From assembly GCA_013289955.1 (NCBI GenBank), contig JABCYZ010000009.1, positions 117,431 through 181,430 on the forward strand: 64,000 bases of DNA, written 5' to 3'. The notes under the pieces are model-generated. The model searched no databases. It saw nothing but the letters and a program-made list of their open reading frames with translations, and was not told where the DNA came from. Source of the stretch: Acidobacteriota bacterium. GTDB lineage: Bacteria; Acidobacteriota; Terriglobia; Acidiferrales; UBA7541. The position numbers and the translations under genes were made by a program. Shown in pieces: positions 54,232-62,219 of the stretch (positions are counted from its first letter, which is position 1; every line of letters starts with the position of its first letter).

Positions 54232-54705
54232 CTACGCATCCCGCAATCCCGCCAGAGCCAATCGCGCCCTATGAACCTTCACTTTCGCTGCCGAAAGAGA
54301 AATGCCCAGTACCTGCGCAATCTCCTCGTATGCCATTCCGTCCACGGCACGCATGAGCAGAGCGGATCGGCTTGCTTCCGGCAGTCTCTGAAGTTCCATC
54401 ATTACGGAATGCAATTTTTCCTTCTGTTCCGCCTGGACGTGCGGTCCGACCTGAGGGTCCGGCAGCTCGTCATTAAGCGCGAAATGGCGTGATTTCTTTC
54501 GCAGGCCCTGAAAAAACAGGTTGCGCGCAATTGTGAAAAGGTAACTCTTCACCGTAGCCATCACGATAGGCTCGGGTGAAGTCCATGCCCGCACAAACGT
54601 CTCGGAAGTGATGTCTTCGGCCTCACCGCGCTCGTTGGACAAATAGAGCGCGAAGCGGTACACGTCCGGGGCGTACTTTTTGTAGAGCGAGCTGAAGTCC
54701 GTCAT
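54232..54705 (-). CDS. ECF-type RNA polymerase sigma factor
   Basis: A 157-residue ECF sigma factor. Region 2 (YKKYAPDVYRFALYLSNERG, EDITSETFVRAW) binds -10 DNA and core polymerase. Region 4 contains the helix-turn-helix MAYEEIAQVLGISLSAAKVK for -35 recognition. There is no region 3 and no extra sensory domain. It is followed by its likely anti-sigma gene, so it probably responds to envelope or oxidative stress. Target promoters are unknown. Confidence 0.94.
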   Translation of the reverse strand: MTDFSSLYKKYAPDVYRFALYLSNERGEAEDITSETFVRAWTSPEPIVMATVKSYLFTIARNLFFQGLRKKSRHFALNDELPDPQVGPHVQAEQKEKLHSVMMELQRLPEASRSALLMRAVDGMAYEEIAQVLGISLSAAKVKVHRARLALAGLRDA

Positions 54706-54775
54706 TCGACCGTCTCACTGAGCTGCTCATTTGACCCAGACTGTTATAGCAGTGGAACCGCTTCCTGAACGCCCG

Positions 54776-55498
54776 CTAGATTCCGAAGATCCCACTTAGA
54801 ATATCTGACCCTGCATGGGCTATCATGCCCGGGCGCAGGCTTTTGCGCCAAACGGCGAGCAATCCGAACAACGCGCCAAAGCACGCGATTCTCAGGCAGG
54901 CTGCGACGCCCTGATAACCGTGCGCAATCCCGAAAAGTACAGCTTGCAGAACCAGCGCACCCCACCTTCCGCGTGTGAATGTCTCAAATTGTTTTTGAAA
55001 ATAGCCGCGGAAGACAAGCTCCTCGCAGAATCCGGCGCTGATAGAGACGCCAATCCAAAGCAGGATTTCCAGTGCTCGCTGTGGCAAATAGGTCTGGATG
55101 GAAGCGGCGGTGCCGACCCCGATCCAGTGATTCCATGCCGTCTCGACTAGTCTCCAAGTGGCCCATATCCCGACCGCGAGTCCGCAGTCTGTCAGCACAT
55201 CCTTGGCGCTAGCCCACCGCCCGCCAATCAGTTCGCTTAACTTTGTTCCGGTCCTACGTAGTCCGCCTCTCCACACCCAAACGAAGAGTCCCCATTCCAT
55301 GGCGATGAGCGAGAGATAGAGCGGCGCAAGGGACGAATGCTGCCGCAACGTTTCAGGATGCGAGCGGGCGTGCCGTTGAAAAAACGCGCCGCCTACCGCG
55401 AGCGCAAGGAACAGTACGACGACCAGTGCCGTATGCCAACGTGGCGCGATGAGCCTTGGAACAGGGAATTCGATCCTTCTTAACGCCATAGTGGCCAT
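54776..55498 (-). CDS. CPBP-family intramembrane glutamic protease (ABI domain)
   Basis: A 240-residue membrane protein. The ATG at 55498 has GGAGGA 7 nt upstream. About seven helices carry the CPBP motifs: Glu159-Glu160 and Arg164 in CEELVFRGYF, His193 in FGIAHGYQG and His228 in GMIAHAGSDI. These residues form the Rce1-like intramembrane protease site, used for bacteriocin immunity or membrane-protein processing. It lies just upstream of the ECF sigma gene on the same strand; a functional link is possible but not shown. Confidence 0.9.
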   Translation of the reverse strand: MATMALRRIEFPVPRLIAPRWHTALVVVLFLALAVGGAFFQRHARSHPETLRQHSSLAPLYLSLIAMEWGLFVWVWRGGLRRTGTKLSELIGGRWASAKDVLTDCGLAVGIWATWRLVETAWNHWIGVGTAASIQTYLPQRALEILLWIGVSISAGFCEELVFRGYFQKQFETFTRGRWGALVLQAVLFGIAHGYQGVAACLRIACFGALFGLLAVWRKSLRPGMIAHAGSDILSGIFGI

Positions 55499-55952
55499 GA
55501 TTTTTCCTCCAATGAGACACACGTGTGCTGCCGGAGAATGGGTGTCCGTCATTTCTGGCAGGTAAGTGAGCTCTCGGTATAGGTATCCACGAGCGAGGGA
55601 AAAGTTACATGGACCGGCAGATGAATACGCCTAATATGCCAGCCAGCGCTAGCTCTTTATAAACGCAGCGGTTATCGGAGAACTCGGCGGGAATCGGACC
55701 TCGGCAAATGCCGGTCGGGGGCTGACGACACAAGAAGCGTTAGAGGGCAAGGCCTTCATCGTGCGCATCTTGCCCCCAGCGACGCCGCTATACAATACGG
55801 GGAGCAAAGGCTGTGTTTGATATAGGCGTAGATGAAGAAGTGGCGCGATCCCCGGCAGGTGTCCGGTTACGCGACGCAATATAAAAGGGCGCCCCTTTTG
55901 GTGTAGGTTTTGGGTGTTTGCCATCATCAGGGAGGCGTTCTTCCAACGAGGT
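55499..55952. other. Intergenic region without a recognised gene
   Basis: This 454-bp gap precedes the CPBP gene and follows the CadC-like gene on the minus strand. Short frames occur on both strands, including one of about 50 codons near 55660-55820, but none has a good start and none is recognisable. Confidence 0.45.
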
Positions 55953-57854
55953 CTACGTGGTCAAACGGATTCGACGAAGCATGATCTGGAAGCGCGGATC
56001 AGGACGCAGGCGATCAAGCAGCAAGTCCGACTGGAGGCCCAAGGCAAAGTCTAACGACTTCTCCGAATAAGCCTTCTCCAGTAGATCGAAAGCTTTGTCG
56101 TTGTCGCCGAGGCCGGCGTATATGGTGGCCATCGTGTATGGCGAAGCGGAGGTGTGTTTTGCTCTGCGCTCCAAATCACGAAGGATCTTTTCTGCCTCCG
56201 CTTTCTTGCCGGCGGCAGAATAAGCGTGTGCCAACGCAACGGCGGGGCCGAGAGAACCATCGGAGAACTGCACCGCCTTCTGAAATTCGGATATCGCTTG
56301 CTGAACTTCGCCGGTGCCTTCGTAACCGACTCCGAGGAAGTAGTGCTGACGTGAGTCCTTAGGGTCCAGAAGCAAGGCTCGCCTTCCGGCTTCAATCAAG
56401 GCGGGATAATCCCGGAGGGCGTAATAGGTGTTTGATTCCGCCATAGCAGAGCTGAAACTGTAGTCTAGTTGGTCGATTTTTGCGATTTCGGCAAGAGCTT
56501 CGGAGCGCCGGCCGGCCGCAGCGAGAAAGATAGCGTGATCCTCGTGCGCGCAGCTGTAGCTCGGCGCCAAGGCAATCGCGCGGTTGAACTCTCGTTCGGC
56601 GGCATCCCAGTCCCAATCAAACTGCCAATACAGCACGCCGAGTGTGTCGTGGGCTTCGCCGATGGTGTCGTCCAGTTCCAGTGCCTTGGCTAGCGCCTGC
56701 TTCGCAGACTGATAGGCGGATTCCTTTTGCAGCTCACCGGAAAAGGCCAAATAAACGTACGTATCCGCCAGCCCGGCGTACGCCAGGGCGAAGTTTGGGT
56801 CCTTTTGGATCGCTTCCTCGAAGAGATGCTGGGCCTTTGTGAGGGAATCCGGTTTGGTAAACTCGTTGACAAAGTAAAGACGCCCTTTGAGATAGGCGTC
56901 ATATGCCGCTGGGTCTACCGTCGCGGCCCGACGAATCAGAGCCTGTTGCGTTGGCGTGAGTTGCGCGCGGACTTGCCCTGCTATGGCCTCCGCCACTTCG
57001 CCTTGTAGCTTCAGGATATCGCCGAGATTGCGGTCGTATGTCTCAGCCCATAGGTGCTGGTCCGTAGGTGCTTGAATAAGTTGGGCGGTAACACGCACTC
57101 GTTGACCCGAACGGATCACCGAACCTTCAACGATGGCGTCGACGTTCAATTCGCGCGCAATTTCGGGCAGGCCCTTTCTCGTTCCTTTGTATTGCATGAC
57201 AGAAGTTCTCGAGATGACGCGCAGCGAGCCGACCTTCGCAAGGTCGGTAATCAATTGGTCAGTCATGCCATCCGCAAAAAATTCCTGGGAAGGGTCGCCG
57301 GACAGATTCTCGAGGGGCAGAACGGCAATGGAATTCAACCGAGGAGCAGCGTTGATAGGAGCGCCTCCGGTGCGCGCCAGCCACAACACAATGCTTACAC
57401 AGAGGATGGCGAACGCCGTGGTGAGCAGCAAGGCATGAGATTTGGTAAGCCGCGCGTGACCAGACAGGGCGGCCGGTGGCGCGGAGCCGGCAGCAGGCGA
57501 GGGGGCCGGAACGTCTACGGTATCCACCGGCGCGATAAACCGGTATCCGCGGCGCGGCAGCGTTTCAATGTAGCGGGGCCTCTCGGCGGAGTCGCCAAGC
57601 ACCTCGCGAAGACGCGCAATCGCGTTGTGCAGGCTATGGTCGAAATCGACAAAGGTGTCGGTGGTCCAAATCTGCGCTCGAAGCTCCTCACGAGTGACCA
57701 CATCGCCGGCACGCTTGAGCAACGCGGCCAAAACTTGCAGCGGCTGACCCTGTAGCCGGAGGCGTACACCGTGTTTGCGCAGCTCCTCAGTGCGAAGGTC
57801 CAACTCGAAACTGTCGAAACGCAATCGGCGCACAGCAAGCTCGGAGGTAGGCAT
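55953..57854 (-). CDS. CadC-like winged-helix regulator with periplasmic TPR domain
   Basis: A 633-residue transmembrane regulator from the ATG at 57854; a TTG five codons earlier is an alternative. An OmpR/CadC winged helix (about residues 10-100, with VVTREELRAQIWTTDTFVDF and RYIETLPRRGYRF) is cytoplasmic. One membrane helix lies at about 138-158. The exported part begins with a TolB-N/adenylate-cyclase-associated segment (IAVLPLENLSGDPSQEFFAD) and then about seven TPR-like repeats. Such ToxR-like regulators sense periplasmic signals and bind DNA from the membrane. Targets are unknown. Confidence 0.93.
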   Translation of the reverse strand: MPTSELAVRRLRFDSFELDLRTEELRKHGVRLRLQGQPLQVLAALLKRAGDVVTREELRAQIWTTDTFVDFDHSLHNAIARLREVLGDSAERPRYIETLPRRGYRFIAPVDTVDVPAPSPAAGSAPPAALSGHARLTKSHALLLTTAFAILCVSIVLWLARTGGAPINAAPRLNSIAVLPLENLSGDPSQEFFADGMTDQLITDLAKVGSLRVISRTSVMQYKGTRKGLPEIARELNVDAIVEGSVIRSGQRVRVTAQLIQAPTDQHLWAETYDRNLGDILKLQGEVAEAIAGQVRAQLTPTQQALIRRAATVDPAAYDAYLKGRLYFVNEFTKPDSLTKAQHLFEEAIQKDPNFALAYAGLADTYVYLAFSGELQKESAYQSAKQALAKALELDDTIGEAHDTLGVLYWQFDWDWDAAEREFNRAIALAPSYSCAHEDHAIFLAAAGRRSEALAEIAKIDQLDYSFSSAMAESNTYYALRDYPALIEAGRRALLLDPKDSRQHYFLGVGYEGTGEVQQAISEFQKAVQFSDGSLGPAVALAHAYSAAGKKAEAEKILRDLERRAKHTSASPYTMATIYAGLGDNDKAFDLLEKAYSEKSLDFALGLQSDLLLDRLRPDPRFQIMLRRIRLTT

Positions 57855-58110
57855 AGCGGTACTCGCCAAGGTGAGGCAAGTCTAGCAGACTTTGCGTGGC
57901 CACAGTTAGCCTTGGTGCGGACGCAATCCCTGCGTTCGCAGTCGTTTAGCAATGGAGGGAACTTTGGGAAGGGATGGAGGCCGCGAGTATTGCGCTGTTG
58001 GCAGGAACCAGCGACAGTGCGCAGGTTCTTGCGAGAGCTCAAGCTTCGGACCGTACCCCGGCAGACCGCTAGCGAGCTATTTCCGGCAAGACCCTAAGGA
58101 GAATCCGAAC

Positions 58111-58644
58111 ATGAAGAAACTATCGCATTTGATGATGCTTTTGGCCGCTCCTCTGGCCCTTGGCTCTTTTGCCCTAGCCCAGCAAAAGACACAGCCGCAG
58201 GGACAGGGGGAACAGGATAAGCTCGTCGAGATCGTTCGCAGTTCGACGGCGCAGTACGTGGATGACGTCAAGGCAGCCACCAGCGCTGGATACAGTCCCG
58301 CCCTCGGCTGCGTAAGCGGCCCCGACCATGGAGCCATGGGCATCCACTATGTCAATGGCAGTCTGCTGAACGGACCCATTGACCCCACGCACCCGCAAGC
58401 GCTGATCTATGAGCCGTCTTCGAACGGTCAAAACAAGTTAGTTGGCGTGGAGTTCATTATTCTCGCGGGGGCCCTTCCCCCCAACTCCGCTCCGCAGGTG
58501 GAGGGTCACCTGATGGTGTACGTTGACGGCCCGAACCGTTACGGCCTACCTCCTTTCTATGAACTGCACGTCTGGGCGTGGCGCGACAATCCACAGGGGC
58601 CCTTCGTGGACTGGAACGACCACGTATCCTGCGCAGCCGAATAA
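58111..58644 (+). CDS. Exported protein of an uncharacterised conserved family
   Basis: A 177-residue protein with AAGGAG 9 nt before the ATG and a signal peptide (LMMLLAAPLALGSFALAQ). The mature domain contains GPDHGAMGIHYVNGSLL, LVGVEFIILAGALPPNSAPQ and YGLPPFYELHVWAWRDNPQG, conserved blocks that I associate with an unnamed family of exported soil-bacterial proteins. Two Cys (in LGCVSGP and VSCAAE) may pair in the periplasm. The enzymatic role is unknown. The gene stands alone, and immediately after its stop begins a nested inverted-repeat element. Confidence 0.82.
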   Translation: MKKLSHLMMLLAAPLALGSFALAQQKTQPQGQGEQDKLVEIVRSSTAQYVDDVKAATSAGYSPALGCVSGPDHGAMGIHYVNGSLLNGPIDPTHPQALIYEPSSNGQNKLVGVEFIILAGALPPNSAPQVEGHLMVYVDGPNRYGLPPFYELHVWAWRDNPQGPFVDWNDHVSCAAE

Positions 58645-58650
58645 ATTGCC

Positions 58651-58792
58651 GGGAGACGCTTGCCTAGCTGTGTTTTTCCCTGTCTCGGACGCCGAACAAT
58701 TCATTACCGATGCATCGTGGGCGCGCCCCACGAGTAACTGGAAGCAAGACAGGGAAGGCTTCCCGGCGAACAAGGTAAGGCAGGCGTCTCCC
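58651..58792. repeat. Nested imperfect inverted-repeat element
   Basis: Three nested pairs of arms share one centre region: GGGAGACGCTTGCC (58651-58664) with GGCAGGCGTCTCCC (58779-58792, one mismatch), TTCCCTGTCT (58676-58685) with AGACAGGGAA (58747-58756, perfect), and CGTGGG (58716-58721) with CCCACG (58727-58732). The roughly 142-bp element begins 6 nt after a stop codon. It may be a MITE-like or REP-like palindrome. Confidence 0.7.
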
Positions 58793-58894
58793 CATCTGTG
58801 TCTCGGAAGTCAGGCATATGATCGATCCCGCCTCATCTGAAGCTTATTATCCAGGTACTCGAGAGCAATTGCACGGGCTGGTTCGTCTCGAAGG

Positions 58895-59215
58895 GAACAC
58901 TGGACATACTTATCAGGCCGCTATCGTTTGAAGGTCCCGCCATATATCGATTCCGCATTGCGGCTGGATAGTCGGCAAGAACGAAGCCGCTTGTGCGGCG
59001 GACGTCACGGCCTCGAGCATATCTGTCATCACCATGCCAACAGTCTATTGATTGGCTGGCACCTCACCATGCTGGCCTTGACCATCGAACGACTCTACCG
59101 CCTCCGGTATCTCCACCGTGGCACACATCGCGTGCCCGGCAGCGCACAGCTGCTGCTTCACCTGTGGCTCAGTCTTGCCTTGGGCCGTGTTGCCATCGGC
59201 ACCCGCAACCCCGAG
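58895..59215 (+). pseudogene. Transposase-like C-terminal remnant
   Basis: An open frame reads HGLEHICHHHANSLLIGW and continues as an Arg/Leu-rich helix (ERLYRLRYLHRGTHRV). This resembles the end of IS transposases of the DDE type that carry a Leu-Glu-His-x-x-His-His motif before a hydrophobic helix. There is no start, no DDE core and no matching terminal repeats at expected distances, so only a decayed fragment remains. Assignment rests on pattern resemblance only. Confidence 0.4.
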
Positions 59216-59383
59216 TTCTGCCTATATGTGCAGCGGGGGCGTTTGCTCATCCCAAACCTGCTGCGAACGCGCTTTCGCCACCAGAGTATCGGGAGTTGCG
59301 GGTTCTTCCTTTGAGGCACGGGTGGCGACCGGCGAGAAAAACGCAGCAGCAAGGACCAAAATTACTGGGGAATTCGGTTTCAT
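59175..59383 (-). pseudogene. Broken exported protein resembling acidobacterial TonB-associated proteins
   Basis: An ATG at 59383 opens a signal peptide (KPNSPVILVLAAAFFSPVA) followed by LVAKARSQQVWDEQTPPLHI and an in-frame TAG. Beyond the stop the same frame continues AELGVAGADGNTAQGK. The pattern xAxAREQQxWxEGTPPLxMRAExxVxxxxGxxxxGxY is typical of exported proteins I associate with acidobacterial TonB-type energy transducers. Sequence past 59175 does not continue the family, so the gene is interrupted and truncated. Confidence 0.5.
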
Positions 59384-59403
59384 ATTAAGGATCATACGTG
59401 GCT

Positions 59404-59413
59404 TACCGGTAAC
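59404..59413. repeat. Palindrome TTACCGGTAA, copy 1
   Basis: A perfect 10-bp palindrome followed by CGCGACTT. Identical palindromes occur at 60158 and 62116. It lies about 35 bp beyond the stop of the minus-strand hypothetical gene at 59450. Confidence 0.6.
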
Positions 59414-59449
59414 GCGACTTCCCAGGAGCTTGGCGTTCGGGACGCCTGA

Positions 59450-60046
59450 TTACCAGTGATTTGGGTCGCCCAAAACTTCAAAAATGGTCCCATCTGAGTG
59501 GGAATCATCCACGTGATGGTCTGCCGATTCAGTCTTGATATATGTTTGGAATTTTCGAGCATCCTCGGCGGTCTCTAACAGACTGAACTCATTCAAGCGG
59601 CCAACGTTGGCCTCGATTTCCTCAATCGAATACCCACAGTTGTTTAGTATCGAGAGGCGTTCGATTTTAGCATCGATTACTTCATATCCGAGGCGCTTGA
59701 GCCCATCGTTGGAACGAACGAGGTGCAATGCATATTCGTATCGGAGTGGCCCGACAATTCTCCCTTTGTGTGGATCCAACATCTCCGTGTGTAGTCTCGG
59801 AATAGCTTCCCTTTCTACTGAATAGCCATATAGCAACCAGCCAGGAAACTCTGAGATGTCCGGGGGAGTTAGCAAAAATTCAGTGGGGTTCATGACGCCC
59901 CCTACGGATTGCCACTGCGGCTTTTCAAAAGACGGATGCACGGTATTTTCGAGCGACGCTAGCCTCTTTCCCTCCCGCTTCCACCAGTTGCGGACGTAGC
60001 GTTCCTGCACGAGATATCCGACGAACACAAATTCAGAATCAGCCAT
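59450..60046 (-). CDS. Hypothetical protein, unknown function
   Basis: A 198-residue soluble protein starting at MADSEFVFVGYLVQERYVRN. Upstream in-frame codons to 60154 come from a repeat-bearing region and are not counted. The sequence contains MNPTEFLLTPPDISEFPGWL and SVEREAIPRLHTEMLDPHKG and no recognised domain, signal peptide or membrane helix. Composition and setting, in a cluster of small orphan genes, are compatible with an immunity-type protein, but this is a guess. Confidence 0.7.
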   Translation of the reverse strand: MADSEFVFVGYLVQERYVRNWWKREGKRLASLENTVHPSFEKPQWQSVGGVMNPTEFLLTPPDISEFPGWLLYGYSVEREAIPRLHTEMLDPHKGRIVGPLRYEYALHLVRSNDGLKRLGYEVIDAKIERLSILNNCGYSIEEIEANVGRLNEFSLLETAEDARKFQTYIKTESADHHVDDSHSDGTIFEVLGDPNHW

Positions 60047-60140
60047 ATTCGCATTTATACTGCACAAAATGAGCGCATGGTCGATGAACCGACCTCCGGG
60101 TTTCCAATGAGGAACAACGCATGGAAGCGCTCGCTTTTCC

Positions 60141-60180
60141 GAAGGTCCTGGCAACGGTTACCGGTAAAGTGGATTCAAGT
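60141..60180. repeat. Dispersed repeat, copy 2 (with TTACCGGTAA)
   Basis: GAAGGTCCTGGCAA (60141-60154), TTACCGGTAA (60158-60167), AAGTGGATT (60167-60175) and TCAAGT (60175-60180) follow each other. All four blocks recur at 62072-62125 with different spacing and order of the palindrome. It lies between two minus-strand genes. Confidence 0.6.
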
Positions 60181-60186
60181 CTCCGA

Positions 60187-60609
60187 TTATGAGTTCAGAC
60201 GCGGCGCACGTGCTTGTAGTCGGCCAGACACAAACCACTGTACTGAATGCAGGACTAGAAAGATAAAGAACACGTTGACAGCAAAAGCGAAATGCACAAA
60301 GAAACCGTCCAGAATAGAAGCCCTGCTGTCGTCGGCCGTCCACCGAACGGACCACAAACCAAAGAAGAAGACGATTCCAAAAAGATAGAACGTTGCCAAG
60401 ATGAGCTGGCGTATATTGGCAGAGCGGGCGTGAAGCGCAGCAATCTCCTTAGACTGGCTTGGGCTCACTATGGAGCGGAGGCGGGCCAGAATTGCTGTCG
60501 CCGAGAACAATGAATAAATGGCAACTACGGCGAGAATCAGCAAGAACAACCTAAGCATGGTTGGAAGTTCAGTCCAAATTGACCAGAATACGTACGATGG
60601 GTTTGACAT
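60187..60609 (-). CDS. Small membrane protein, unknown function
   Basis: A 140-residue protein from MSNPSYVFWSIWTELPTMLR. Three hydrophobic helices are visible: LFLLILAVVAIYSLFSATAI, then LILATFYLFGIVFFFGLW, then HFAFAVNVFFIFLVLHSVQW. The first is followed by a charged loop (ARLRSIVSPSQSKEI). It is a small integral membrane protein with no known motif. Upstream in-frame codons to 60681 are ignored because homology-like hydrophobic content begins here. It lies between the dispersed repeat and the lipoyl-fold gene. Confidence 0.7.
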   Translation of the reverse strand: MSNPSYVFWSIWTELPTMLRLFLLILAVVAIYSLFSATAILARLRSIVSPSQSKEIAALHARSANIRQLILATFYLFGIVFFFGLWSVRWTADDSRASILDGFFVHFAFAVNVFFIFLVLHSVQWFVSGRLQARAPRLNS

Positions 60610-60753
60610 AATATATTTTGACACCACCAGACCGCTAACTGTTTCACACTCCTGTGTAATCCGAACACGGTTCCAGACCAAACGTCAACAAAAACGGAGG
60701 ATGTCCTCTCGTCCATTGTCTCCACATCAGGATTTAGTGGTTGGAATTTGGAG

Positions 60754-61101
60754 TCAGCTGGATTCGTGCTTGCTGGAAGGCTTGTATCGCTTATGCTCTG
60801 TTATTTCAACTGACGCTTGTTCTTTTCCGTAGGGGATATTCTCTCCATCAGAACCGATGACAGCGATTGGGTCGCCGATTTTCACCGACGTGCCAGGATC
60901 GAAGATAGTTTTCCTCAGAAGTCCTTTGCCGTTCGATTTGAGTGTCACGACAGCCCAATAGTTTTCAACAGACGCGATGGGTGTTCCGACATCGACGGCG
61001 GTACCCTCGGAAGCCAAATATTTTCTAATCTCAACCACATTCGATTGGTGCGAGACTTCTGGAGGAAGTTTTGGGACTGAAAAGTAATACCAAAATGGCA
61101 T
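60754..61101 (-). CDS. Biotin/lipoyl-fold protein lacking the modified lysine
   Basis: A 115-residue protein. Residues about 25-90 follow the hammerhead fold of lipoyl domains: VVEIRKYLASEGTAVDVGTP, VENYWAVVTLKSNGKGLLRK, then GTSVKIGDPIAVIGSDGE. At the hairpin turn where lipoyl domains have DKA, this protein has YWA, so the acceptor Lys is missing. It is probably a non-catalytic binding or adaptor domain. Related small lipoyl-fold proteins with VENYWAV are, to my recollection, common in Acidobacteriota. The operon partner is not clear. Confidence 0.72.
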   Translation of the reverse strand: MPFWYYFSVPKLPPEVSHQSNVVEIRKYLASEGTAVDVGTPIASVENYWAVVTLKSNGKGLLRKTIFDPGTSVKIGDPIAVIGSDGENIPYGKEQASVEITEHKRYKPSSKHESS

Positions 61102-61159
61102 CGATTCGAACCCGTGAATTGCAGCTTAGCCGTCAGTATGCCAGAACTGACCAAGACGC

Positions 61160-61215
61160 GGGCAAACTGGACTTGCCCGGTTTTGCGACTTACCGGGACT
61201 TGAAGTCACAAAACC
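61160..61215. repeat. Tandem hairpin element
   Basis: Two adjacent hairpins: GGGCAA-N7-TTGCCC (61160-61178) and GGTTTTGCGACTT-N11-AAGTCACAAAACC (61179-61215, 12 of 13 pairs). No T-run follows either, so it is not a simple terminator. It lies between the lipoyl-fold gene and the broken DUF1963 gene. Confidence 0.65.
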
Positions 61216-61232
61216 TCAAGCGATAGTTTCCA

Positions 61233-61851
61233 TCAGAAACACTGCAGAATGGTCCAGGCTTTGTCGAAGTCTCGGGATGCTAGGTCTTGGCGACGAATCC
61301 AGACATACAGCGTGCCCGCGTCCCCCCACATCATTTTTGCATTATCGTCCGAGTCAATTTGCAGGAGTAGTGTCCAATCCTTAGCGCCGGGCTCTAGCTC
61401 TTTGCGCCGCGATCCTTGTATCCACTGGCATTGCCGGAGTACAAGCCATTAGTCACCAATTGGCATCGGAGTGCCATATCACCTTGGATGACGTGTGGCC
61501 AGCCGAGTATTTGATGCAGCGGTGCCGGACCAGCGTGTTTTTCAACGAAATCGTAATATTGTTCATCGTTCTCGATATCGAGAAGGAGGTCCCTGACCGA
61601 ATCTGCGGAAGAATCTGGGAGCGACAGGAATGGCTCGAAAGAGACCGGCGCGGAAGGAAACGTGGAAACTGCGGGTTCCACAGAGCGAATGAGTTGCGAC
61701 ACTTCCGGAAAATACCAAAGGCGAAATCCTTCTCTGTGGTTCGGGTCAAAACCCCAGGCAGATTGTTCCCTGTCGTAGAAGAAGGAGAGCATGCCAATTT
61801 GGGAAGCAGTTCACTTATGGTGAGTTCTGCCAGATTCACTTGTGCTACGAT
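61233..61851 (-). pseudogene. DUF1963 (YwqG-family) gene broken by two frameshifts
   Basis: Three minus-strand frames join into one DUF1963 protein: IVAQVNLAELTISELLPKL (near 61851-61795), then MLSFFYDREQSAWGFDPNHR to LYSGNASGYKD (61792-61410), then RRKELEPGAKDWTLLLQIDS through MMWGDAGTLYVW to the TGA at 61233. Each junction needs one inserted base, so two 1-nt deletions are inferred. Conserved QINL, GxP, QGDM and MWGD blocks are all readable. The N-terminal third is absent and replaced by the fragment upstream. Confidence 0.82.
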
Positions 61852-62009
61852 GCAACGTATTTGCCGTCAGGACTGAGCTTGGAGTCAATTAGCTGTCCGC
61901 TGCCGAGCCTGATGCGCAACCAAAGCGTGACTAACGCGACAAGACAAATCAGTCCGCCAAGCAAGTACTTTCGGAATGGAAGGCGGCCTGGCTCAGTCAT
62001 TGGTGGCAT
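61845..62009 (-). pseudogene. N-terminal fragment of a membrane-anchored protein fused to the DUF1963 remnant
   Basis: The frame from MPPMTEPGRLPFRKYLLGGL contains a membrane helix (LLGGLICLVALVTLWLRI) and the motif SPDGKYVAS before a TAG. SPDGKYVA is typical of the first strand after the anchor in small periplasmic proteins. The frame stops within 7 nt of the point where DUF1963 similarity begins. A deletion appears to have joined the starts and ends of two different genes. Confidence 0.5.
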
Positions 62010-62071
62010 CCTGGTTGTTCGTATCTCCATCCGTCGGTGACGAATGAGCCGGATTATACTGCCTTTCGCTC

Positions 62072-62125
62072 GAAGGTCCTGGCAAACGCGGTTATTGTCC
62101 AAGTGGATTTTCAAGTTACCGGTAA
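62072..62125. repeat. Dispersed repeat, copy 3 (with TTACCGGTAA)
   Basis: GAAGGTCCTGGCAA (62072-62085), AAGTGGATT (62101-62109), TCAAGT (62111-62116) and TTACCGGTAA (62116-62125) recur here in the divergent gap between the fragment at 61845 and the gene at 62220. Compare the copy at 60141. Confidence 0.6.
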
Positions 62126-62219
62126 CGCGTGCGAGTGATTCTCCAACCAGCGCGTCTGGCCTCGCCTGTTGATTTGTCTCCCGGAGCACATACACAATGG
62201 GCGCACCCGGGGGGCCCGG

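Noticed and set aside
61100..61116. GGTTCGAATC before the lipoyl-fold gene, possibly a tRNA 3' end or attachment site
   Set aside because: The flanks do not form a T-stem or acceptor stem, and no integrase is nearby.
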